NCBI GenBank assembly: GCA_016711605.1
Contig: JADJSS010000046.1
Location: 53,885 to 117,884 of the forward strand
From: Saprospirales bacterium
GTDB taxonomy: Bacteria > Bacteroidota > Bacteroidia > Chitinophagales > JADIYW01
Direction of reading: 5' to 3'
DNA length: 64,000 nt
Positions 1 through 8,395 of this stretch are shown here, one piece after another (position 1 is the first letter of the stretch; each line of letters starts with the position of its first letter). The notes under the pieces were generated by a model that did no database searches, was not told the origin of the DNA, and saw only the letters and a list, made by a program, of their open reading frames with translations. The translations under genes were made by a program, and so were the position numbers.

Positions 1-357
1 ACTTTAGGTGTTGCTGCACGTCACGTATCGGTTGATGCACCTTTCCAGGAAGGCGAAGAAAACTCATTATTAGATGTATTAGAAAACACGAGCGCACCAC
101 GCACCGATTTACAGTTAGAATACATCGAATCATTAAGAAAAGAAATTGAACGTTCTTTGTCAACCTTAACAGACAGACAAAAAGACGTATTAAAATATTA
201 CTTCGGAATTGGTGTTGAGCATCCAATGTCATTAGAAGATATAGGCGAAAAATTTGGCTTAACACGCGAGCGCGTTCGTCAAATAAAAGACAAAGCTATC
301 AATAAATTACGTGCTACATCAAGAAGCAAATTATTGAAAAACTATTTAGGTGGATAG
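1..357 (+). CDS. rpoD: RNA polymerase primary sigma factor (partial, C-terminal end)
   Basis: The frame is open from the first base, so the 5' part of the gene lies outside the window. The 118 visible residues are the end of a primary sigma-70 factor: the tail of region 3, then region 4 with the helix-turn-helix GLTRERVRQIKDKAINKLR (region 4.2), which contacts the upstream promoter element. The protein ends KNYLGG, as Bacteroidota RpoD proteins do. It directs core RNA polymerase to housekeeping promoters. Nothing in the visible part is damaged. Confidence 0.95.
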   Translation, partial: TLGVAARHVSVDAPFQEGEENSLLDVLENTSAPRTDLQLEYIESLRKEIERSLSTLTDRQKDVLKYYFGIGVEHPMSLEDIGEKFGLTRERVRQIKDKAINKLRATSRSKLLKNYLGG

Positions 358-369
358 GAAGTAGTTACA

Positions 370-460
370 AGTTATTAGTTATAGGTTATATCTTTAATGA
401 AATCTTTAACTTAATAGCTTAAAAAAAACGAATAATATATAACTTTTATAACTAATAACT
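370..460. repeat. imperfect inverted repeat between rpoD and the GAPDH gene
   Basis: Bases 370-391 (GTTATTAGTTATAGGTTATA type) are matched by a reverse complement at 437-460, with a two-base insertion in one arm. A related TTATAGGTTATTAGTTAT / AACTTATAACG stretch lies upstream of ftsE at about 30850-30930. It may be a dispersed AT-rich intergenic repeat or a weak terminator for rpoD; it has no GC-rich stem. Confidence 0.5.
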
Positions 461-470
461 TTAACAAAAA

Positions 471-1892
471 ATGAGCAACTGGAATTCTAAAAAAAAAAAG
501 CATTAGAACTAATCAACATCGCAGGCACACTTTTGGTTAGATAAAAATGTAGAACTGATAATTTTAAGAAGACCAATCGTCGATTCAAGATATTCAGAAG
601 TTTTAAACAATAAAGAATTTGCAAAAAAATACTTGAATTTACCTTTATCTATTGAGCTTTTGGTAGAATTAGCTACGTCAATTGCAAAATTAGATATAGC
701 GCCAACACGTATTGATTTGGCTACTTTAGCTACAGAATGGTTAAATGAAAAACCAGAAAATACAGATGCATTTGTTGCAGAAAAATTAAAAGACTATTCT
801 AAAGATAAAAGAGTTATCGAACCGATAGATGTTGTTTTATTTGGTTTTGGTAGAATTGGAAGACTAGCAGCACGCGAATTGATTCAACAACATGGAAACG
901 GTGAACAATTACGCTTGCGTGCCATCGTTACACGAGGAAAAAAATACGGATGAAGAAATCAAAAAACGTTCTTCTTTATTGCGAAAAGATTCTGTACATG
1001 GAAAATTTCGTGGTGTCATTACTGAAGATTATGCAAACAAAGCATTAATCGCAAAATGGCAACACGGTTCACATGATTGTTTCTGACAATCCAGCAGAAA
1101 TTGATTATACAGCTTTTGGCATCAAAGATGCTTTGTTGATAGATAATTCTGGTATATTTAGAGATGCTGAAAAATTAGGTACGCATTTACAAGCAAAAGG
1201 CATTGCGAAAGTGTTGTTAACTGCACCAGGAAAAGGCACATTGCCAAATATTGTTTATGGTGTAAATCATTTAGAATACAATCCAGACAGTACCAATATT
1301 TTCACGGCTGCATCTTGCACTACCAATGCTATTTCGCCAATTATTAAAGTAATCGGTGAAAAATTAGGCATCGAAAGTGGTCATATTGAAACAGTTCACT
1401 CTTATACAAACGATCAGAATTTATTAGATAATTATCATAAAAGTTATCGTCGTGGTCGTTCAGCACCGATGAATATGGTGATTACAGAAACTGGTGCTGC
1501 AGTGCTATTACAAAAGTAATGCCTTTTATGGCTGGTAAATTTACTGGAAATGCAGTCGTGTACCAACACCAGATGTCTCTTTAGCGATCTTAAATTTGAA
1601 TTTATCTACAGAAGTTGAATCAACTGAGGCAGTAAATGCAATTATCAGAGATGCAGCAACTTATGGTACTTTAGTTGAACAAATAGATTACTCAACTTCG
1701 CAAGAATTAGTATCTTCAGATTGTGTTGGAAACTCACATGCTTCTATTTTAGATTCACATGCAACGCTTATTTCACCAAGTAAAAAATCGATTGTTTTAT
1801 ACGTTTGGTATGATAACGAATATGGTTACACAAGACAAGTGATACGTTTGGCGAAATATTTGGGCAAGGTTCAGAGACTTACTTATTATTAA
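471..1892 (+). pseudogene. glyceraldehyde-3-phosphate dehydrogenase, long Bacteroidota type, with six single-base indels
   Basis: Frame-corrected, this is a 474-aa NAD-dependent GAPDH of the long form that carries an extra N-terminal helical region. The NAD-binding VLFGFGRIGRLAAREL, the active-site ASCTTNAI and the C-terminal WYDNEYGYTRQ are all readable. The start ATG at 471 gives MSNWNSKK. Reading through needs six one-base corrections: A run 489-499 (one short), T run 531-534 (one extra), A run 938-944 (one short), A run 1053-1056 (one extra), near 1501 (one short) and near 1556 (one short). There are no in-frame nonsense codons between the indels and the catalytic cysteine is kept, so decay is recent or the indels are sequence errors. 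Neighbours ffh and rpoD are intact. The family assignment is firm; whether it is a true pseudogene is not. Confidence 0.85.
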
Positions 1893-2422
1893 TCTTTACC
1901 ACAGATTTATCTGATTAAAATGATTTTTATGATTTTAAACTAGGTCGAAAATAAATATTTATGACAAAAAATGAATATAAATATTCAGATATAACTGGTA
2001 AGATAATTGGTTGTGCAATGGAAGTTCATAAAATTTTAGGTAATGGTTTTCAAGAAGTAATTTATCAGCGAGCATTGGCAAATGAAATGAGATTACAAAA
2101 TTTGAATTTTGGTAGAGAAATTGAAATGCAAATTTTTTATAAAGGCGAAGAAATTGGAACAAGAAGAGTTGATTTTTTTATTGAAAATGTAATATGCCTT
2201 GAAATAAAAGCAATTGCTGCTTTAGATAATAATCACTTAAATCAAGCAATAAATTATTTAGAAGCATTTAATTTAGAAGTTGGTTTATGAATAAATTTTG
2301 GTAGTACAAGTTTAGAATTTAAAAGAGTAGTTAACTCTAAATTTAATAATATAATTAGTTCATGATTCAAGATTTATAAAGATCATTTTAATCAAAAAAA
2401 TCAGATAAATCTGCGGTAAAGA
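1893..2422. mobile_element. GxxExxY cassette bounded by inverted repeats
   Basis: Bases 1893-1916 (starting TCTTTACCACAGATTTATC) are repeated in reverse complement at 2399-2422 with one mismatch in 24. After a short insertion the similarity resumes (AAAATGAT). The repeats frame a single GxxExxY-family gene, which sits between the GAPDH gene and ffh. No transposase is encoded. A solo relative of the same repeat (ACACAGATT..CTGATTAAA..AGATTT) occurs at 36256-36297. The structure suggests a small non-autonomous mobile unit; mobility is inference. Confidence 0.6.
1961..2365 (+). pseudogene. GxxExxY family protein with premature stop
   Basis: The protein begins MTKNEYKYSDITGKIIGCAM and shows the family hallmark GNGFQEVIYQ (GxxExxY) and the PD-(D/E)XK-like core (RRVDFFIENVICLEIKA), so it belongs to PDDEXK_3. 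The open frame stops at a TGA at 2288-2290 after EVGL. The same frame continues with INFGSTSLEFKRVVN to a second stop at 2363-2365, and that is the normal ending of the family (usually LLLNFG..LEFKR). One substitution (TTA to TGA) therefore removes about 24 C-terminal residues. The function of the family is unknown; a nuclease-like fold is predicted. It lies inside an inverted-repeat cassette. Confidence 0.8.
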
Positions 2423-2430
2423 CAAAAAAC

Positions 2431-3732
2431 ATGTTTGAAAACTTACAGGACAAGCTCGAAGGTGCGTTTAAGAATTTAAAAGGGCAAGGCAAACTCACCG
2501 AATTAAATATTGCAGCAACCATAAAAGATATTCGCCGTGCGTTGGTGGACGCCGATGTGAATTATAAAATTGCGAAAGAATTTACAGATACTATTAAAGA
2601 CAAAGCACTTGGTCAGAATGTATTGACTGCTGTTGCGCCAGGTCAATTAATGGTTAAAATCGTCAGCGATGAATTAACACAATTAATGGGTGGCAATGTT
2701 GCTGAATTGAATTTAAAAACAAATCCAACCGTTATATTAATTGCTGGCTTGCAAGGTTCTGGTAAAACTACTTTTTCAGGAAAATTAGCCAATCATATTA
2801 AAAAACTAAACAAAACACCTTTGTTAGTTGCTTGTGATGTATACAGACCTGCTGCGATTGAACAATTACGCGTGTTAGGTGAGCAAATTGGTGTCGAAGT
2901 TTATTCAGAAATTGAAAATAAAAATCCTGTAGCAATTGCACAAAATGCAATCGCATACGCTAAATCAAAAGGACAAAACGTAATCATAGTCGATACTGCA
3001 GGTCGTTTGGCTGTTGATGAAGCGATGATGATTGAAATAGCTGATGTAAAAAAAGCCATTCAACCACAAGAAACCTTGTTTGTGGTTGATGCCATGACAG
3101 GACAAGATGCAGTAAATACGGCTAAAGCATTCAACGATAGAATTAATTTTGATGGTGTTGTATTAACTAAATTAGATGGTGATACACGTGGTGGTGCTGC
3201 TTTATCAATTAAATATACCGTTGAAAAACCAATCAAATTTGTATCGCGCGGCGAGAAATTAGATACGTTGGATATCTTTTATCCAGAACGTATGTCGCAA
3301 CGAATTTTAGGAATGGGTGACATTGTTTCTTTCGTGGAAAAAGCACAGGAACAATTTGATGAAAAAGAAGCACAACGATTACAAAAAAGAATTTCAAAAA
3401 ATCAATTTGACTTTGAAGATTTCTTGCAGCAAATCAATCAGATTCGCAAAATGGGAAATATCAAAGATTTACTTGGAATGATTCCTGGTGTTGGCAAAGC
3501 AGTGAAAGATATTGATATTGATGATAATGCATTCAAAAAAATTGAAGCGATTATTTTTTCTATGACTGTTGAAGAACGCAGAAATCCAGATTTAATTAAT
3601 GGAAAACGCAGAGAACGTTTAGCAAAAGGTTCAGGAAATACTATACAAGACGTGAATCAATTCATCAAACAATTTGACCAAATGAAAGTGATGATGAAAC
3701 GCATGCAAGGAATGGGTATGGGTAAGAAATAA
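2431..3732 (+). CDS. ffh: signal recognition particle protein Ffh (SRP54)
   Basis: This GTPase binds 4.5S RNA and signal sequences of nascent chains and delivers ribosomes to FtsY at the membrane. At 433 aa it has the usual length: an N-terminal helical bundle (about 1-85), a G domain with P loop GLQGSGKTT (about 105-113), DVYRPAA, DTAGR and TKLDGD, then the M domain with a methionine-rich tail (QMKVMMKRMQGMGMGKK). The P loop reads GSGKTTFSGKLA where TTTAGKLA is common, a conservative change. The ATG at 2431 lies just after the inverted-repeat cassette, and a strong terminator follows at 3755-3788. Confidence 0.96.
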   Translation: MFENLQDKLEGAFKNLKGQGKLTELNIAATIKDIRRALVDADVNYKIAKEFTDTIKDKALGQNVLTAVAPGQLMVKIVSDELTQLMGGNVAELNLKTNPTVILIAGLQGSGKTTFSGKLANHIKKLNKTPLLVACDVYRPAAIEQLRVLGEQIGVEVYSEIENKNPVAIAQNAIAYAKSKGQNVIIVDTAGRLAVDEAMMIEIADVKKAIQPQETLFVVDAMTGQDAVNTAKAFNDRINFDGVVLTKLDGDTRGGAALSIKYTVEKPIKFVSRGEKLDTLDIFYPERMSQRILGMGDIVSFVEKAQEQFDEKEAQRLQKRISKNQFDFEDFLQQINQIRKMGNIKDLLGMIPGVGKAVKDIDIDDNAFKKIEAIIFSMTVEERRNPDLINGKRRERLAKGSGNTIQDVNQFIKQFDQMKVMMKRMQGMGMGKK

Positions 3733-3754
3733 GAACTTTCAATTTAAAAAAATA

Positions 3755-3788
3755 AAAAATGTCGAGTTGGTATCAACTCGACATTTTT
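3755..3788 (+). terminator. intrinsic terminator after ffh
   Basis: A perfect stem AAAATGTCGAGTTG (3756-3769) pairs with CAACTCGACATTTT around a GTAT loop and is followed by a T tract on the plus strand. Confidence 0.85.
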
Positions 3789-3848
3789 TTATTATATAAG
3801 GAATTATTTCAATGATTTCATTGTTAATTATTTTAATAAATTTAATGC

Positions 3849-4319
3849 ATGAAAACAGAACCACATGAAAATTTTGAAATCATTACGCAATTAAATCAAG
3901 AAGAAATTTTAGAAAAGTTAGACACAATAATTGAGACTGATTATTCTAAATATCACAAAATCAAAAGAATTGATAAACTATTTCTTGGTCACTATACATT
4001 AGACAGTTTTTACGCACTTACAGCACAAACATATTTTGCTAGCAATAGACAAAAAATAGAAATTAAAGGAAGCATTAGTCAAGAGCCAAACCGTAGTTGT
4101 TTAATTAAAGTATCTATTAATAGTGAAACTAATTTTAAGGTTTCATTGATTACATCTATCCTTTTTGCAATAATTGGCTCTTATTTTATTTACAAAATAA
4201 ATGCTAAAGATTTTTTTATTATAGCACTTCCATATATTTTTATTACTTTGCATTTTATAAGCTATTTCATGGTAAAGAGAGAAATTTCTGAGACAAAAAC
4301 CATGATGAGAAATTATTAA
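3849..4319 (+). CDS. hypothetical protein with two C-terminal membrane helices
   Basis: I do not recognise this 156-aa protein. About 95 polar N-terminal residues (MKTEPHENFEIITQLNQEEI) are followed by two hydrophobic segments: SLITSILFAIIGSYFIYKI at about 99-117 and FFIIALPYIFITLHFISYFM at about 121-141. The tail is short and charged. There is no signal peptide, so the soluble part is probably cytoplasmic. It stands alone after the ffh terminator and converges on rnr. A weak AT-only hairpin (4368-4388) lies between the two genes. Confidence 0.6.
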   Translation: MKTEPHENFEIITQLNQEEILEKLDTIIETDYSKYHKIKRIDKLFLGHYTLDSFYALTAQTYFASNRQKIEIKGSISQEPNRSCLIKVSINSETNFKVSLITSILFAIIGSYFIYKINAKDFFIIALPYIFITLHFISYFMVKREISETKTMMRNY

Positions 4320-4411
4320 GTAAAATCTAAAATAACAACTTAATACAAACATTATTTTTTATCTTTTTATAATTTACAGTAAATTATAGACTCATTTTTA
4401 AAGATCAATAA

Positions 4412-6430
4412 TTACATCATTACTTTTTTTTCTTTCAACAATTCAAAATCAATTGTTTTCTTTTCTATATCAACACTCGTAAGCGTTACTTCAACTCTAT
4501 CACCAAGCTGATACGTTTTGTTGGTTCGTTTACCAAGCATACGCATCTTACGTTCATCAAACACAAAGGTATCTTCTCGCATCGTTTCAACGCGTACTAA
4601 ACCTTCACAGTTATATTCAGGCAATTCAACATAAATTCCCCAATTTTTCACACCAGAAACAACACCTGAAAAATGTTCGCCAATACGATCCAACATAAAC
4701 TCAGCCATTTTGTATTTTACAGATGAACGCTCTGCAACTGCTGCTGCACGTTCTCGTTCGCTGCTGTGTTTACATTGATATTCTAAATCACCGTGTGATG
4801 GCAATTTTTTGTCGTGTAAAATTTTATCTAATAAACGATGCACCATCACATCTGGATAGCGACGAATTGGCGAAGTAAAGTGTGTATAATATTCAAAACC
4901 TAAACCGTAATGACCAATGTTTTCAGTAGTATACACTGCTTTTGCCATACAACGAATTGCCAATTGTTGCAAAACTGCTTGCTCTGGTTTGCCTTCAATT
5001 TCGAACATTAAACGATTTAACTCACGTGCAATTTGTTTTGGATTATCAAACTGAATTTTATAACCAAACTTACTGGCAAACAATTGAAAATCGATTAATT
5101 TTTCTTCATTTGGTAAATCATGTACACGATATACAAAAGGTGTTTTGCCATTTTTATTTTTCTCTTTTCCAATGAATGTTGCCACAGCTTTATTGGCCAA
5201 CAACATAAAGTCTTCAATTAATAAATGTGCATCTTTTCGTTCCTTCACAAACACACCAATTGGTTTTCCAGTTTCATCTAATTGAAATTTTGTTTCTGGT
5301 GCATCAAATCCAATTGAACCATTTTTAAAACGATGATCTCTTAAAATATAAGCTAGTTTATTTAATTGCAACAATTCATCTTTAAACACACCATCTTTTC
5401 CTTCTAAAATTTCCTGCGCTTCATCATACGTAAAACGTTTTTGCGAATGAATAACTGTTCGTCCAAACCATACATCTTTTACATTTGCTTTTTCGGCCAT
5501 TTGGAAAACAGTTGCATAACATAATTTATCTTCGTTTGGTCGAAGTGAGCAAATTATATTCGACAATCTTTCCGGAAACATCGGTGCGACTCTATCAACT
5601 AAATACACAGATGTTGCACGCTTGAATGCTTCTTTTTCCATCGCGCAATGTTCGTTTACATAATGCGAAACATCAGCGATATGTACACCAACTTCAAACA
5701 AACCATTTTCTAATTTTCTGAACGATAACGCATCGTCAAAATCTTTGGCATCGGTTGGATCTATAGTAAACGTTGGTATTTTGGAGAAATCTTTGCGTTT
5801 CTTTTTTTCTTCATCAGAAACTTTTTCTGGTAATTCATCGGCTTCTTTCAACACTTCATTTGGAAACGACGTAAAGAAACCATTCTCAATTAAAATAGAT
5901 TTCATTTCAATATCATTACCACCAGCTTGTCCAAGTATTTCGGTAATATGACCAATCGGATTTTTATCTTTTGGTCGCCAATCAGCCATTTCCACCACCA
6001 CTTTATCGTGTTGTTTGGCTTTCATAGAATGAATTTCAGGAACATAGAAATCGACTTTTACACCAGTATCATCAGGCACTACAAAACAAGTATCGTTTGC
6101 GCGCGAAACCACACCAATGAAATGCGTGCGTTTACGTTCTAGTACTTCTGTAATAATTCCTTCAGGACGCGAGCCACCACCAGGTTTGTGCAAGCGCATC
6201 AGTTTTACTTTGTCGCCATCAAATGCTTTGTTGATATTTTTTCTATGAATGTAAAAATCTTTGTCTTTTCCATCAATGGAAACAAACGCATCACCACTGC
6301 GAGCGATATCAATTACACCAACTAACTCATCACCTACTACAAATGTTTCATGATCTTTTTTAGTTGATTTTTTTTCTCGTTTAATTTTATCTGTTGAATG
6401 AGATTTATTTATTTTTTTCTTTTTTGACAT
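4412..6430 (-). CDS. rnr: ribonuclease R (RNB family 3'-5' exoribonuclease)
   Basis: A processive 3'-5' exoribonuclease that degrades structured RNA. I take the ATG at 6430 (MSKKKKINKSH, lysine-rich start), giving 672 aa. A longer open frame upstream would add a hydrophobic stretch translated from terminator DNA and is unlikely. Order of domains: basic N-terminus, cold-shock OB folds (about 50-210), RNB catalytic domain with the metal-binding IDPTDAKDFDDALS (about 225-238) and SPIRRYPDVMVHR, and a C-terminal S1 domain (FSGVVSGVKNWGIYVELP). A TATCTTTG box lies at 6441-6434, only about four bases before the ATG. The upstream gene is separated by two hairpins. Confidence 0.95.
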   Translation of the reverse strand: MSKKKKINKSHSTDKIKREKKSTKKDHETFVVGDELVGVIDIARSGDAFVSIDGKDKDFYIHRKNINKAFDGDKVKLMRLHKPGGGSRPEGIITEVLERKRTHFIGVVSRANDTCFVVPDDTGVKVDFYVPEIHSMKAKQHDKVVVEMADWRPKDKNPIGHITEILGQAGGNDIEMKSILIENGFFTSFPNEVLKEADELPEKVSDEEKKKRKDFSKIPTFTIDPTDAKDFDDALSFRKLENGLFEVGVHIADVSHYVNEHCAMEKEAFKRATSVYLVDRVAPMFPERLSNIICSLRPNEDKLCYATVFQMAEKANVKDVWFGRTVIHSQKRFTYDEAQEILEGKDGVFKDELLQLNKLAYILRDHRFKNGSIGFDAPETKFQLDETGKPIGVFVKERKDAHLLIEDFMLLANKAVATFIGKEKNKNGKTPFVYRVHDLPNEEKLIDFQLFASKFGYKIQFDNPKQIARELNRLMFEIEGKPEQAVLQQLAIRCMAKAVYTTENIGHYGLGFEYYTHFTSPIRRYPDVMVHRLLDKILHDKKLPSHGDLEYQCKHSSERERAAAVAERSSVKYKMAEFMLDRIGEHFSGVVSGVKNWGIYVELPEYNCEGLVRVETMREDTFVFDERKMRMLGKRTNKTYQLGDRVEVTLTSVDIEKKTIDFELLKEKKVMM

Positions 6431-6470
6431 ATGCAAAGATAAGAAAAGTAAAATAAATGAGTTGATAAGC

Positions 6471-6507
6471 AAAACGCAGAAAAAGAGTACATCTTTTTCT
6501 GCGTTTT
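6471..6507. terminator. terminator hairpin between the PspA-like gene and rnr
   Basis: A perfect 16-bp stem (6471-6486 with 6492-6507) encloses the loop GTACA and is flanked by A and T runs, so it can work on either strand. On the minus strand it ends transcription of the gene finishing at 6557. Confidence 0.75.
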
Positions 6508-6511
6508 TTTT

Positions 6512-6547
6512 CAAGACCAACAAGGTTTTAAAACCTTGTTGGTCTTG
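6512..6547. repeat. perfect 36-bp palindrome
   Basis: CAAGACCAACAAGGTTTT (6512-6529) is followed directly by its exact reverse complement (6530-6547). It lies ten bases after the stop codon of the minus-strand gene at 6557 and next to the terminator hairpin. It could be a second terminator stem or a REP-like dispersed palindrome. Confidence 0.8.
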
Positions 6548-6556
6548 TTTTAATCT

Positions 6557-7579
6557 TTAAAACTTAAACAAATCGCCGTATTGGTTGGTTTGTCCTGCTG
6601 TTTTGCTGGAAGTTAATGGCGCATCTAAATCTACTTTGTTGGTGGCAGTATCGCTAACTAATAAATCTTTGTCTTTGCCTAGTAATAAGGAAACGCCTTC
6701 TTTTTCCCATTTATCCAACATTTTCAAACCTTCTTCTTCAAACACACCGTTTTGTAAATCAATAGAATCCATGAAGTTAGAAGACAAATCCATGAAGCGT
6801 TCCATTTCACCAATTTTCATGCTTACATCATCCGCGATGGCTTCCATTGCTTGGTCAAACAAATAACGTTTATCAGAATTGCCACTCAAAATATTCATGG
6901 CAGATTTCATCGCAGAATGTGATGCACGAATGGCTTCTCGTTCTTGTTTTTTCACTTGCACTTGGTCAATCACATCTTCTAATAATATCTCAGAGCTATC
7001 AAACATTTTACCTAATACTCTGTACAAAATTTCCATCTTTTTATACAAATCTTCTAAGCGCATATTCGATTCCTGCAAGCGACCTGCTTTACGAGTTTTC
7101 AAAATCATCATCGCATCTTTTTCTGTTTGCTTTGCTTGATTGGCTAATGAAATATTGTTTTTTATTTCGCGTTGATTTTGATCGATGATATCTTTTAATT
7201 TTCGCATTTGTCCACGCAACAAACCAATTTGCTTATCCATTTTCGCTAAGTTGGTACGCAACTCTCCGATATACGTTTCTAAAATTCCAATTGGATCAAT
7301 TTGCACAAATAAACCTGTAATCCAGCGCATCACTGACTTGTACATATAGAATACTAAGTTGCGTACTTTAGGATCTAAAATCATATAGATTAAAGCACCT
7401 AAAGCCATTAGTAAACCAGCTAAATACAAGGTGTTTGACGCAATTGCAATTAAAAAAGGTAGAATTTTATACAAACCAAATCCAAGTGCGCCTAATGCTC
7501 CTGCTGCAAATAAAAATCCTGTTTTTCCTTCAGGTTTTTCCCAAAATGATTTTGGTTTTAATTCATTTAATGTATCCAT
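6557..7579 (-). CDS. membrane-anchored coiled-coil protein with PspA-like helical region
   Basis: The 340-aa protein has two membrane segments near the N-terminus (about 19-40 and 43-66: GFLFAAGALGALGFGLYKI, LYLAGLLMALGALIYMIL). A long helical region follows (about 95-285) with heptad-like patterning. Its layout recalls PspA/Vipp1 (IM30): DPIGILETYIGELRTNL resembles the start of PspA helix 2, EMERFMDLS resembles its late helices, and a short flexible tail ends in DLFKF. The resemblance is by eye and weak at sequence level. It is the distal gene of a minus-strand group with a coiled-coil protein and an AAA+ ATPase. If it is PspA-like, it would be a membrane-bound remodelling or stress protein, with the ATPase as a disassembly partner (inference). 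Confidence 0.65.
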   Translation of the reverse strand: MDTLNELKPKSFWEKPEGKTGFLFAAGALGALGFGLYKILPFLIAIASNTLYLAGLLMALGALIYMILDPKVRNLVFYMYKSVMRWITGLFVQIDPIGILETYIGELRTNLAKMDKQIGLLRGQMRKLKDIIDQNQREIKNNISLANQAKQTEKDAMMILKTRKAGRLQESNMRLEDLYKKMEILYRVLGKMFDSSEILLEDVIDQVQVKKQEREAIRASHSAMKSAMNILSGNSDKRYLFDQAMEAIADDVSMKIGEMERFMDLSSNFMDSIDLQNGVFEEEGLKMLDKWEKEGVSLLLGKDKDLLVSDTATNKVDLDAPLTSSKTAGQTNQYGDLFKF

Positions 7580-7663
7580 GTGTATGTTAATTGTTGAATT
7601 TTAAAATTATTGAATTGTAGAATTTATTATTGAAAAACTTTCACTTTCATGCTCACTTTTACT

Positions 7664-8305
7664 TTACTGTATGTATTGTTTTATTTTTTCAATATCAGTA
7701 CTGATTTCTGAGTTGATGGTATTAAATGAAGCATTAAAATTCTTGGATGTTTCAGCAATTTTGTTTTCTGCTTGTAATACAAAAGCATTCAATTCATTTA
7801 TTTTTGTTTGAGCAGCAGAAATTTCATCAGTCAATTTTCTAATTTGTTCAGATTTATCAGCAATGGATTTCGTTGTTAATTCAATTTCTTTCTTTTTTGC
7901 ATCCACAGCACCACCACCTTGCGAACGTGCTGCCTCATCAAATTTTTCTTTTTCTTTGGCTAAAACTTTTACATAAAAATTAGCCGTTTCCAGTAATTTA
8001 TCTTTAGTAATTCCCATTGTTGCAGCGGTTGCAAATGCTGACTTGAAAGCTGTTTGTTCATCGAGCATACCACGCAAGGTTTTTAACGACTGCTTGTATT
8101 CAAAATAATCAAAACCTTGTAAATTATTTCCGGTTAGCGATTTAAACAACGTATCAAGAATTGATTGATCAACATTACCTTGAATAACTGGTTGTACCGT
8201 TTTATTCTCCGTAGAAGAAGTTTCGTCTTTGTTTTCTGTTTGCTCGGTTTGTTTAGTATCATCTACAATAAACAGCGATTTCAATTTACTTAAGTCAATA
8301 GCCAT
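7664..8305 (-). CDS. hypothetical coiled-coil protein of the stress-like cluster
   Basis: I do not recognise this 213-aa protein. It starts MAIDLSKLKSLF, has an acidic, Thr/Glu-rich linker (about 15-40), then a helical region and a clear coiled coil at about 145-205 (KKKEIELTTKSIADKSEQIR). There is no signal peptide or membrane helix, so it is probably cytoplasmic. It lies between an AAA+ ATPase gene (90 bp upstream) and the membrane-anchored PspA-like gene (84 bp downstream), all on the minus strand. It may be an adaptor or substrate of the ATPase. Its stop codon falls within a GTGAAA-type hexamer array. Confidence 0.6.
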   Translation of the reverse strand: MAIDLSKLKSLFIVDDTKQTEQTENKDETSSTENKTVQPVIQGNVDQSILDTLFKSLTGNNLQGFDYFEYKQSLKTLRGMLDEQTAFKSAFATAATMGITKDKLLETANFYVKVLAKEKEKFDEAARSQGGGAVDAKKKEIELTTKSIADKSEQIRKLTDEISAAQTKINELNAFVLQAENKIAETSKNFNASFNTINSEISTDIEKIKQYIQ

Positions 8306-8395
8306 AGTTCTTTCGTTTGTGTAAAAATAATTTTAATATCTTACTAAATTACATTTTTTGATAAAAAGTTCCAAATCAACATCAGAAACCAATAA

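Noticed and set aside
1959..2162. Minus-strand frame opposite the GxxExxY gene
   Set aside because: Leucine/phenylalanine-rich shadow; the plus strand carries the recognisable family.
6431..6523. N-terminal hydrophobic extension of RNase R
   Set aside because: It is translated from terminator DNA and the promoter region; RNase R is cytosolic and the ATG at 6430 starts the usual basic tail.
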